Made by a program: the position numbers and the translations under genes
Assembly: GCA_020050835.1 (NCBI GenBank)
Contig: JAGVKB010000149.1
Span: 1-64,000 of the forward strand
From: Candidatus Obscuribacterales bacterium
Lineage (GTDB): Bacteria > Cyanobacteriota > Vampirovibrionia > Obscuribacterales > Obscuribacteraceae
Length of the DNA stretch: 64,000 nt
Reading direction: 5' to 3'
The notes under the pieces: generated by a model
Told to the model about the DNA's origin: nothing
Database searches by the model: none
The model's input: only the letters and a program-made list of their open reading frames with translations
Shown here: piece by piece, positions 20,405 to 28,035 of the stretch
Layout of the letters: each line of letters opens with the position of its first letter
Numbering within the stretch: position 1 is the stretch's first letter

Positions 20405-21043
20405 TCAATGCGTGCGAGCATGCGCATCATGTGCCTTGTAAATCACACCTGGTAAGGGCGGCGTTGAATTCCAAGTTGATGTGCCTGGAGTAGACCCGAC
20501 TACCGGTATCCATATTTCCGAGTACTGAGGTGGAGAACCACCTTTAGTAGGACCTCCAGGTTGGATGCATGTCATCTTCATGAAACCAGACCCCTCCATA
20601 TTCGATGCATAATTGCTAGTTACACAAGCCGCTGAGTCACTTAGCAAAATTGAACCTGGTAAGAATCTGAAGCTGCTCTCGAACAGCGGAAATCGATTAC
20701 TTAACTCAACACGTACACCCGGTCGACCCTCAACCTCCACGTTCGTCACACTTAGCGTTGTGTCCGTCGAGCTTATTCCCATTTGATTAAGTAGCCCCAC
20801 CGCGAACCGCCTTACGGCAGCCAGGTCGTGCTCTGCCAAACTAGCAGCATAGTGGGCTGTCTGTGCGGTCACAAAGCCCAACTTGTTCTTGTGATAGGTA
20901 GCCACGCCTGTGTCGTACAGGAACAGAGCCGCACAGATTGTTCCAAAAATGACCAACCCCAGACCGGCAACGCCTTCCACAATGGCGGAACCAGAAGTCC
21001 TTCTGGTCAGAAGAAACTTCGACGCGTGTAGCTTTCTAGTCAT
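20405..21043 (-). CDS. TadE/TadG-like pilin-type membrane protein
   Basis: Start chosen at the ATG at 21043 because GAGGA lies about 10 nt upstream; an earlier ATG at 21067 is in frame but has no ribosome site. The 212-residue product opens with a basic Thr/Arg segment, then GSAIVEGVAGLGLVIFG, a hydrophobic helix with an early Glu. This is the hallmark of TadE/TadG-type minor pseudopilins, which help assemble Flp/Tad pili at the envelope. After it comes a helix (HKNKLGFVTAQTAHYAA) and a beta-rich exported part ending in a Gly/Pro/Ser-rich region. No other tad genes are in the window, so it may instead be a stand-alone surface protein. The start region and leader are duplicated upstream at 21219-21350. 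Confidence 0.7.
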   Translation of the reverse strand: MTRKLHASKFLLTRRTSGSAIVEGVAGLGLVIFGTICAALFLYDTGVATYHKNKLGFVTAQTAHYAASLAEHDLAAVRRFAVGLLNQMGISSTDTTLSVTNVEVEGRPGVRVELSNRFPLFESSFRFLPGSILLSDSAACVTSNYASNMEGSGFMKMTCIQPGGPTKGGSPPQYSEIWIPVVGSTPGTSTWNSTPPLPGVIYKAHDAHARTH

Positions 21044-21135
21044 ACTAAAGATGTCCTCATGGTGCACAGCCTGCCACCTGCCGAAGGATACAAGCCGTAA
21101 CTGCTTTCACTATTACTAATCGGCAATAACAAAAA
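21005..21135. repeat. TadE-like leader/start repeat, copy 1
   Basis: About 130 nt covering the leader and first 13 codons of the TadE-like gene. It is repeated with roughly a dozen substitutions at 21219-21350. Confidence 0.85.
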
Positions 21136-21159
21136 TTTACGCGCGGTTTGTTACGGAAG
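21134..21159 (-). promoter_or_regulatory. Putative promoter, shared 12-nt box
   Basis: Minus strand: CTTCCGTAACAA (21159-21148), 8 nt, TAAATT (21139-21134), TTGCAC overlapping upstream. It lies about 90 nt before the TadE-like start, leaving a long leader. Confidence 0.55.
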
Positions 21160-21208
21160 TGCAAAGAGTTGACAGACTAACTTCTTGCGTTAACTTCCTC
21201 ACTGTTGA
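21140..21208. repeat. Promoter-region direct repeat, copy 2
   Basis: Second copy of the 69-nt repeat at 20155-20223. Confidence 0.85.
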
Positions 21209-21257
21209 AGTCTTCACTGGTCAGAAAAAACTTCGATGCGTGTAGCTTTCTAGTCAT
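21177..21257 (-). pseudogene. Truncated duplicate of the TadE-like gene start
   Basis: A 26-codon frame begins MTRKLHASKFFLT, matching the first 13 residues of the TadE-like protein (MTRKLHASKFLLT), then diverges into the promoter repeat and stops. The duplicated leader is intact, including the GAGGA ribosome site. It lies about 100 nt after the response-regulator stop. Most likely it is debris of a tandem duplication; a functional leader peptide is possible but unproven. Confidence 0.6.
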
Positions 21258-21350
21258 ACTAAAGATGTCCTCATGGTGCACAGCCTGCCACCTGCCGAAG
21301 GATACAGGCCGCAACTACTCTCACTGTTATTAGTCCGCAATTACAAAAAC
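21219..21350. repeat. TadE-like leader/start repeat, copy 2
   Basis: Second copy of 21005-21135. In both copies the leader can form a small GCYTG/CAGGC stem; a C-to-T change keeps pairing as G-U. Confidence 0.8.
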
Positions 21351-21357
21351 GAAGGAC

Positions 21358-22044
21358 TCAGGAGCAATCCTCGAAAAGATAGCCTTGCCCATGATGAGTT
21401 TTGATAGGCGACACTCCGGCCGACTCCAGCTTCTTCCTCAGGCGTGAAAGGTGAACACGAACCGTGTCTGGAGATGATTCCGAAAGAGTAGACCAGGCTC
21501 GCTCCACGAGAGCTTCGGAGTTGAACACCTGATTCGGATAACGCATCAAGAACTCCAGCAGCAAGAATTCCTGTCGTGTCAGTTTTACTTCATTCTCAGC
21601 ACATTTCACTTGAAGAGTCTTGGTATCGACTGAAACGTTGCCCACCGCAAGCAGAGAGCTTTTCATTACGGGTGGACGCCGCAGAAGAGCGCGCACTCGT
21701 GCCAAGAGCTCTTTGGTATTGAATGGCTTCGTCAAGTAATCATCTGCACCGGTATCCAAACCTGCGGACTTATGATCTATGGTGTTCATCCCGGTCAGCA
21801 TTATCACCGGAGTCTGCACACCACGCCCCCTCAGCCGAGCGAGATAATCTATTCCGTGGACGCCCGGCATGACCCAATCGAGAATGATCAGCTCATAAAC
21901 GGAAGCAAACAACATCGTTTCAGCTTCATCCACCGAGTTAGCTACATCAACCACATAGCCGAACGCAGACAAGGTCTCCTGGACAGACTGAGAAAGAGAA
22001 ATGTCATCGTCTACAACCAAAACTTTTGACACAGTATGTTCCAA
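21358..22044 (-). CDS. OmpR/PhoB-family response regulator
   Basis: The N-terminal receiver has the acidic pair in VLVVDDD, phospho-acceptor Asp56 in ILDWVMP, Thr84 and Lys106 (LTKPF). It is followed by a winged-helix DNA-binding domain (about 135-225) with LTRQEFLLLEFL, VRVHLSRLRKKL and GQGYLF, typical of OmpR/PhoB. The 228-residue length is normal. The first codon is TTG; a GTG at 22032 (VSKVLV) is an alternative start with GGAA upstream. The gene follows the zinc-motif membrane protein gene with 52 nt between, so they are probably co-transcribed. No histidine kinase adjoins it directly; the nearest is at 30153. Its targets cannot be read from the sequence, though the box-bearing promoters next door are candidates. 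Confidence 0.9.
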   Translation of the reverse strand: MEHTVSKVLVVDDDISLSQSVQETLSAFGYVVDVANSVDEAETMLFASVYELIILDWVMPGVHGIDYLARLRGRGVQTPVIMLTGMNTIDHKSAGLDTGADDYLTKPFNTKELLARVRALLRRPPVMKSSLLAVGNVSVDTKTLQVKCAENEVKLTRQEFLLLEFLMRYPNQVFNSEALVERAWSTLSESSPDTVRVHLSRLRKKLESAGVSPIKTHHGQGYLFEDCS

Positions 22045-22096
22045 TCACTTGTTCAACAAGTTGTGAAGCTATTCGCAAGGCACAACCAATATTCCC

Positions 22097-23215
22097 TCAC
22101 CTGGGGCGTTGCCATACTCCTGTTTGGCGGGAGGGTTGAGTATTGTCAGACTCAGTTGCGGGTGCTACTGGTTCTGCAGCCGGCGAAGAAGCTTGATTCG
22201 CGCCTGATTGCAGACTTGCGCCGTTGTTCTGTCCCGATACAGCCGTTTGAGCCGGAGCGAGAGCGTCAGTCGATGTATTTGTAGACGTCTGGACCGGCTG
22301 CTGACTAGAACTGGGACTCTGAATTGAAGGATTGTCTACTGGACCGGCTGGTGCCGGTTGTTCGAGACTCTGTGGTTGGGGCAGGGAAGAATCCACATCG
22401 CTCGGGACTGGGATTGCATTATTATCAGGGAGCGGCATAGGCTCCCTGGGTTTAGATGCTCTTTTTTTCGGTGATACTACCTCCCAACCTTGCCCTGAAG
22501 TTACATTTCGATTGATTTCGCTCTCTGACGTATCTTGCCCTGCGCTCGAACTATTCACTGTAACGGTGGGGGGAGGCGGTGGCGGCTGATTTGCAACCAC
22601 AATTGCACAACCAATCACCAACATAAATCCGACGGCATAGAGAACGAGCATTGTCTGTTTTCTTTTAACGCCGACAGGACAATCTGACGTCAGAAACTTG
22701 CTATCCTTTCTTTTAAACAGGAGAAAATTCTCCTTGCCCTCCTGTTTGAAGATCATTTCCTTCGCTTCGGGCATCTCTGTCGTGGCAAAATCATAGACCT
22801 GAAGCTTGCACTGCTGGCAGAATTTGATGCGTCCGGAGCCGGTCATAGAATCCCACTGCGATGCGCACGGTGTCGCCGGCCTAAAATCAACTATCGGGGA
22901 AAATGGTTTAACTGGTTCGGGGGGCTGAGTTTCGAGCTGCTCTCGCAGCCGCTCTTCCTGGTCTGCCTTAGTCTTTGCGGCAAAGTCTACACATGCTTCA
23001 ACATCAAGTTTGGTTCGATCGACTGTGACTTCCTTTTTCTTCCTTCTTTTCGCCAGGCGGTCAATTGCACTGGTTTCCGTTTCAGCGGATTGTGGAGACA
23101 ACGGGTCGGATTCTAACTTAGCCAGGTCTAGCAACTCTACTTCATCTGGATCATCTAGATCGTGAATTCTGCCATCAGAAGCCGGAGTGGTTTTATCTGA
23201 CTGTTCTTCTGCCAT
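22097..23215 (-). CDS. Membrane protein with Cys-rich domain and Pro/Ser/Gln tail
   Basis: ATG start with a G-rich site upstream. The N-terminal ~110 residues are acidic and charged. Residues around 115-175 hold a Cys motif: C-x4-W-x2-M-x-G-(x)-R-x-x-FC-x2-C with VYDF after it, then a later Cys. Similar Trp/Met/Cys modules (matching ..RxCxxCxxxVY..) occur at the N-termini of uncharacterised bacterial membrane proteins and are probably zinc-binding. A single membrane helix (LVLYAVGFMLVIGCAIVVA) follows, then a poly-Pro run and a low-complexity Pro/Ser/Gln/Ala tail that would lie outside. The layout suggests a cytoplasmic sensor-like module anchored to an exported stalk. It is divergent from the first kinase gene and just upstream of the response regulator. 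Confidence 0.75.
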   Translation of the reverse strand: MAEEQSDKTTPASDGRIHDLDDPDEVELLDLAKLESDPLSPQSAETETSAIDRLAKRRKKKEVTVDRTKLDVEACVDFAAKTKADQEERLREQLETQPPEPVKPFSPIVDFRPATPCASQWDSMTGSGRIKFCQQCKLQVYDFATTEMPEAKEMIFKQEGKENFLLFKRKDSKFLTSDCPVGVKRKQTMLVLYAVGFMLVIGCAIVVANQPPPPPPTVTVNSSSAGQDTSESEINRNVTSGQGWEVVSPKKRASKPREPMPLPDNNAIPVPSDVDSSLPQPQSLEQPAPAGPVDNPSIQSPSSSQQPVQTSTNTSTDALAPAQTAVSGQNNGASLQSGANQASSPAAEPVAPATESDNTQPSRQTGVWQRPR

Positions 23216-23463
23216 TGCATGCCCCCAGCGTGTTGCTTCTCCGAATCGGATCGTGCCAGTAAAGTAGCTCGTTTTCTCAACTCATTATTGAGGAATTACA
23301 ACCACGCACTCGTCTTATACCCCTGGTGTATGAGTATTAACGTTACAACTCCATGACTCTGCGTCCCGGGTCCAAAGGATCAAGATGGAATTTGTCGAGA
23401 GAAGCTCTTTTTTTATTCTGCTATCGTGGTCGAGGAGACTCCCAGTTAGCCATTAGAAGCGCT

Positions 23464-25641
23464 GTGCAGAATCAAACAACCAAAAGACAAGCTTGCCCCC
23501 GCTGCGCCAAGCAATATGGCGCGCTGGAGACTATCTGTCCGGCAGATGGGACTCAATTAGTGCCGTCAGCGGAGTCGAGCTTGTTCGAAGATCTAGCCTC
23601 GCGCTACGAAATAGTTGCCCAGATTGGCTCAGGAGGATGGAGTACGGTCTACAAAGCTCGACACAATGCTTTGAACCAGCTTGTCGCTATCAAAGTCTTG
23701 CACCAACATCTCTCCTTCGACAGCCGGATGTTGCAACGCTTCGAGCAGGAGGCACAAACAGCCAGCACTCTGTCACACCCTAGCATCGTAGGAATTATTG
23801 ACTACGGCTCTTCACCGCAACCCTATATCGTGATGGAGTTTCTCGAAGGCAGATCTCTGGCTGAAGAGATCGAAACGCAAAAGAGGCTTTCAGCACAGGA
23901 GTCGATTAGCATCGCACTGGAGATCAGCGCAGCGCTCACTTGTGCTCACAGACAGGGCATAGTTCACCGCGATATCAAGCCGAGCAACATCATACTTACG
24001 AAGTCACTCGGCACCAACCAAGCGGTAAAAGTTGTCGACTTTGGATTGTCCAAGCTGCTGGAGTCGGACGCAGAAGGTGCAAGCGGAATCACAAGGACGG
24101 GAGAGGCGATGGGCAGCCCACCCTATATGAGCCCGGAGCAATGGGCCGGCAAGGGAGTCGATGCTCGAACTGACATCTATGCGCTCGGTTGCTTGCTGTA
24201 CGAAGCGGTCACAGGTAAACAAGCATTTCCCGGAAGTAGCGCTGTTGAATGTATGAACTTGCACCTTACCCACTGGCCGGAAGCCGTGGTCGCACTTAGA
24301 CCGAATCTGCCAGAAGCAGACCTGCTGGACCGCATCATTTTTAAAGCGCTCCAGAAAGAATCGGACAGACGTTATCAGACAACAGAAGAGTTGTCGGACG
24401 ACCTGACTCAAGTAAAGACCGGCGGAAAACTTCGCTATGCGGAACGAAAGCAGCGCAGCCTGGTCGAATGGCTAAAATGGCGCAGAGCATTGCTGCTACG
24501 CGTGCTGATCGCCTTGGTATCTCTGGCGGTGCTCATTGTAGTCGTTGTCTTCCTAAACCGCGAAACCATTTTAAGCAGCATCTGGAGTTTCAACTACAAA
24601 GCCGGCGAACAGGCTCTCGCCGCCCACGACAGCAGGACGGCTCAGGCCAAGCTCACCACAGCTTTGACTGCGCTCGAGCTATCCGGCGGCAAGGACGAAC
24701 GATTATTCAAAACGCTCAAGAAGCTGGCGCCACTCTTGAAAGAACAGCTGAATTATACGGATTTGACCGATGTGAATCGCAAGCTTTCCGAGCTCACCAT
24801 GGGCAGCCAGCGCTACCAGGACTTGTATAGAGCTGCATATTCTCAATACGGAAGCGGACATTATGCTGCTTCCTTGCGGCTTTGCGATCAGGTAATTGCT
24901 GAGGCGAGAAGAACGTCCAAGAAGAATCTTCAGGTAGCCTGGGGTCTTTACGTACAGGGAAAAGATTTAGCTAATTTGAGTAGATTCCAGGAATCTGAAA
25001 CCGTCTTGAATGAAGCGCTCCAGCTGTTTCAGGATTGGCTTGGTAATGACGATCCAACTGTGATCGCCTGCCAGAGAGACCTGGCCAGAACATACGCTGG
25101 GTTAGGAAGACTAGCTGAAGCTCGGAAGACTTATGAAAATGTCCTGGCAATTCAGGAAAGGATAGCGGGCAGTGATTCCCTTGCAGCGGCAATTACACTA
25201 AGCAATCTGGGCGGCACTTGTTATGACTGCCAAGATTTGGCTAGTGCCGAAAGATATCTGCGGCGCTCCATTTTAGTTCTGGAAAAGACCTTCGGAACCG
25301 ACCAGGCGCTGGCAGGCACTTTGAGCAATCTCGGTCAGACTTACCTGGCTGAGAAACGCTACGCTGAAGCGGAGCCCACCATCAGGCGCGCTATCAACTT
25401 AAGTGAGAAATTTTATGGACAAGAGCACCCCGAAACTGCCAAGATGCTTGAGAATATGAGCATCTTGCTCCAGGCATCGCACCGCTACAGTGACGCTCTA
25501 CCTTTCCAGAAACGAGCACTAAAGATACGCGAGGCGCGCCTGGGGGCTGATAATCCAGTCACCGTACAGACCAGAGCTTCATATGAAAGGCTTTTGCAGA
25601 TGAGCCATGAGGCAGAGGCGAAGGCGAAGAAGTCCGGTTAG
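23464..25641 (+). CDS. Ser/Thr protein kinase with zinc ribbon, TM and TPR tail
   Basis: The frame opens at 23353, but a GTG at 23464 gives an N-terminus like that of the next kinase and removes an unusual hydrophobic leader; AGAAG precedes it. Domains, numbered from 23353: zinc ribbon CPRC...CPADG (48-66); kinase domain with GSGGWSTVY (92-100), Lys114, HRDIKPSN (205-212), DFG (229-231) and SPPYMSPEQW; a membrane helix (about 378-400); then TPR repeats to the end. All catalytic residues are present. The kinase should face the cytoplasm with the TPRs outside, or the reverse. Three such genes follow one another here. A perfect 11-bp hairpin closes the gene at 25659-25692. Confidence 0.9.
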   Translation: MQNQTTKRQACPRCAKQYGALETICPADGTQLVPSAESSLFEDLASRYEIVAQIGSGGWSTVYKARHNALNQLVAIKVLHQHLSFDSRMLQRFEQEAQTASTLSHPSIVGIIDYGSSPQPYIVMEFLEGRSLAEEIETQKRLSAQESISIALEISAALTCAHRQGIVHRDIKPSNIILTKSLGTNQAVKVVDFGLSKLLESDAEGASGITRTGEAMGSPPYMSPEQWAGKGVDARTDIYALGCLLYEAVTGKQAFPGSSAVECMNLHLTHWPEAVVALRPNLPEADLLDRIIFKALQKESDRRYQTTEELSDDLTQVKTGGKLRYAERKQRSLVEWLKWRRALLLRVLIALVSLAVLIVVVVFLNRETILSSIWSFNYKAGEQALAAHDSRTAQAKLTTALTALELSGGKDERLFKTLKKLAPLLKEQLNYTDLTDVNRKLSELTMGSQRYQDLYRAAYSQYGSGHYAASLRLCDQVIAEARRTSKKNLQVAWGLYVQGKDLANLSRFQESETVLNEALQLFQDWLGNDDPTVIACQRDLARTYAGLGRLAEARKTYENVLAIQERIAGSDSLAAAITLSNLGGTCYDCQDLASAERYLRRSILVLEKTFGTDQALAGTLSNLGQTYLAEKRYAEAEPTIRRAINLSEKFYGQEHPETAKMLENMSILLQASHRYSDALPFQKRALKIREARLGADNPVTVQTRASYERLLQMSHEAEAKAKKSG

Positions 25642-25658
25642 CCGCTACCGATGATGGG

Positions 25659-25692
25659 TATAAGGCGACCAGGATTGAATTGTCGCCTTATA
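25659..25692 (+). terminator. Hairpin after first kinase gene
   Basis: TATAAGGCGAC and GTCGCCTTATA form a perfect 11-bp stem with a 12-nt loop, 18 nt after the stop. There is no run of T after it. Confidence 0.6.
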
Positions 25693-25737
25693 AAGCTGAC
25701 AAAACTATTTGACTGACTGTAGAGGCTGGCGGTTGGC

Positions 25738-27993
25738 GTGGAGACGGTTGGCTCTAAACAAGGCCAGATATGGCTTTTCTGCTCACACTGCGGCGAACGC
25801 TATGACGCCGGCTCAGGACTGGCAGCCTGCCCTCGCGACGATGCCACGCTCATACATATGCTTGAAGACCCGCTGGTGGGCACCAAGCTTGACTCCCGCT
25901 ACGAGATACTCGAGCTGATCGGGGTCGGTGCCTGGAGTCGGGTCTACAAAGCTAGGCAGATCGCTCTCGGTCGCCTGGTTTCAGTGAAAGTGCTTCAGCC
26001 ACAATTGGCGATAGACGATCGAAAGTGGAAGCGTTTCGAGCAAGAAGCTAAGGTTTCCAGCTCTATCAAACATCCAAACATCGTTAATGTATTTGATTTC
26101 GGATTGCACCCGCAACCATTCATCGTAATGGAGTATCTCGAAGGCGTAACTCTAGCGCATCGCGTCAAAAGGTATGGACCGGTGCCGGTTCAGCAAGCGC
26201 TTGGGCTCTTCACTGAAATCTGTGACGCCTTGCAAGCAGCTCACGAAAAAGGTCTCATCCACAGAGACCTGAAACCAGCCAATGTAATGCTCACAGAAAG
26301 TTCGGAAGGAAAGACGGTTGCAAAAGTCTTGGATCTAGGATTGGCTAAGTTGGTCGACAGCGATGATCAAACAATAGTAAAACTTACAACCACCGGACAG
26401 GTGCTGGGAAGCCCCGCTTACATGTCGCCGGAACAATGTACCGAAGGCAAACTCGATGCTCGCTCCGACATTTACTCTTTGGGATGCCTGATTTATGAAG
26501 CCTTAACCGGCAAGCGAGCTTTTGATGCGGACAACTCCGCCGAGTGCATGCGGAAGCACCTTCTGGAGCTACCGCCAGGTATGAATAGCATCGACAGCTC
26601 GCTTCAAATTCCTGAGCCTCTGGAAGGAATAGTCTTCCGCGCGCTTGCCGTCGAGCCAATCGAGCGCTACCAGACAGTTGCTGACGTCAAGAAAGACCTG
26701 CTTTCGGTTGCCGAAGGAAAAACAGAGGGGCTGCTCTATACGCGCAAAGAGTGGGGCGCTCGGCTGAGCCAACTTCGCCGATATTTGCAACAACCGAAAG
26801 TACAAATTACTTGCAGCTCGATCGCTTTACTGGTTCTATCAACGTTCATTTTCTTCTTTAATCGAGAGGCAATCGTAAACGCAGCTTGGCAGTATCAATA
26901 CGATCAAGGCAAGCAATTGCTGAACCAGCAAAGTTATGACAAGGCCGAGCCCAAACTGAAGTCGGCTTTATATCTTACCAGCTGGTTCGGTGCCGACGAT
27001 TGGCGCACCGGCAGAAGTCTGGTTCAACTTCGTAACCTCTACAAAGCCAAACATGAAAGCTCATTGGCTCAAGAGCTAAACAGTCGAATAGTCGTGCTGG
27101 AAAAAGGCAGTCAAAAATGGACCGCCGAGCTTCAGTCCGCAGAAAAAAAACAAAAGGAGGGACATTACGCACAGTCTGAAAGTATTTTGACTAATATCAT
27201 TGCTCAGCAACGCCTGTCGCCGCAAGACCGATTGGCTTTGTCATTCAGCTTGATCAAACTTGGCGATGCCTACAAACTTGCTGGAAAGTTGCCGAACTCC
27301 GAAACTGCATATAGAGAGTCCTTATCGATTAGGGAGAAGTATCTTGATCGAGACGACCCGCTGCTGACAGAATCCATCGAGCAACTAGCTGAAATTTGCT
27401 TGTTTCAGGGCCGTTATTCGGAAGCAAGAGAGCTACTGGAAGAAGTCCTGACGCTCAAGAAGCGCGCCTTGGGCGCTTTTGACCCCGAAGTGGCAGTTAT
27501 CCTGGGCAGGCTAGCAGACGCTTACTGGGGACAAAATCAGTTTTCTACTGCAGAACAGTTTTACAAGGAAGCGCTCAGCATCATGGACAAAGCCGGGAAA
27601 AGCAACGATACTCGCACCGCCCCAATCTCAGGGGGTCTGGCCAGGCTGTACACCCAAGCACAAAAGTACGAAAAGGCTGAACCGCTCGCTCTCCGCTCGC
27701 TGTCCATACAAAAAAAGGAGTACGGTGATGGCAACCTCATGACCTGTCCGGCGCTCACAGTGCTAGGTAACTTGCGATTCGCACAAGGCCGACTCGACGA
27801 GGCTACCGCTTGCATGAAAGAGGCATACGACATTTACATAAATAAGCTCGGCGAAACGAATCAAGGCACGTTAACCAGCCTGGAGAATCTCATTCGTGTG
27901 GTGCGATCCAAAAATCCCGAGCTGGCAACCAAGCTCGAGCAACAGTCCGAGAGTATCAGAGCTCGGCTCACCAGCGCTAGCACTAACCGCTAA
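25738..27993 (+). CDS. Ser/Thr protein kinase with zinc ribbon, TM and TPR tail
   Basis: GTG start. A zinc ribbon with three Cys (C15, C18, C31; CSHC...CPRDD) precedes the kinase domain: GVGAWSRVY (62-70), Lys84, HRDLKPAN (175-182), DLG in place of DFG (199-201), and SPAYMSPEQ. A membrane helix (STFIFFFN region, about residue 360-378) leads into at least five TPR motifs with typical alternation, for example GRYSEARELLEEVL. It is the most divergent of the three tandem kinases. The DLG variant occurs in active kinases, so activity is likely. The following kinase starts in the same frame 42 nt after the stop and no hairpin separates them, suggesting one transcript. Substrates are unknown; the TPR region may bind partner proteins. 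Confidence 0.9.
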   Translation: METVGSKQGQIWLFCSHCGERYDAGSGLAACPRDDATLIHMLEDPLVGTKLDSRYEILELIGVGAWSRVYKARQIALGRLVSVKVLQPQLAIDDRKWKRFEQEAKVSSSIKHPNIVNVFDFGLHPQPFIVMEYLEGVTLAHRVKRYGPVPVQQALGLFTEICDALQAAHEKGLIHRDLKPANVMLTESSEGKTVAKVLDLGLAKLVDSDDQTIVKLTTTGQVLGSPAYMSPEQCTEGKLDARSDIYSLGCLIYEALTGKRAFDADNSAECMRKHLLELPPGMNSIDSSLQIPEPLEGIVFRALAVEPIERYQTVADVKKDLLSVAEGKTEGLLYTRKEWGARLSQLRRYLQQPKVQITCSSIALLVLSTFIFFFNREAIVNAAWQYQYDQGKQLLNQQSYDKAEPKLKSALYLTSWFGADDWRTGRSLVQLRNLYKAKHESSLAQELNSRIVVLEKGSQKWTAELQSAEKKQKEGHYAQSESILTNIIAQQRLSPQDRLALSFSLIKLGDAYKLAGKLPNSETAYRESLSIREKYLDRDDPLLTESIEQLAEICLFQGRYSEARELLEEVLTLKKRALGAFDPEVAVILGRLADAYWGQNQFSTAEQFYKEALSIMDKAGKSNDTRTAPISGGLARLYTQAQKYEKAEPLALRSLSIQKKEYGDGNLMTCPALTVLGNLRFAQGRLDEATACMKEAYDIYINKLGETNQGTLTSLENLIRVVRSKNPELATKLEQQSESIRARLTSASTNR

Positions 27994-28035
27994 CAAAGTG
28001 CTTGCATCACTCTAGTCAAGGAACAATCAACGCTT

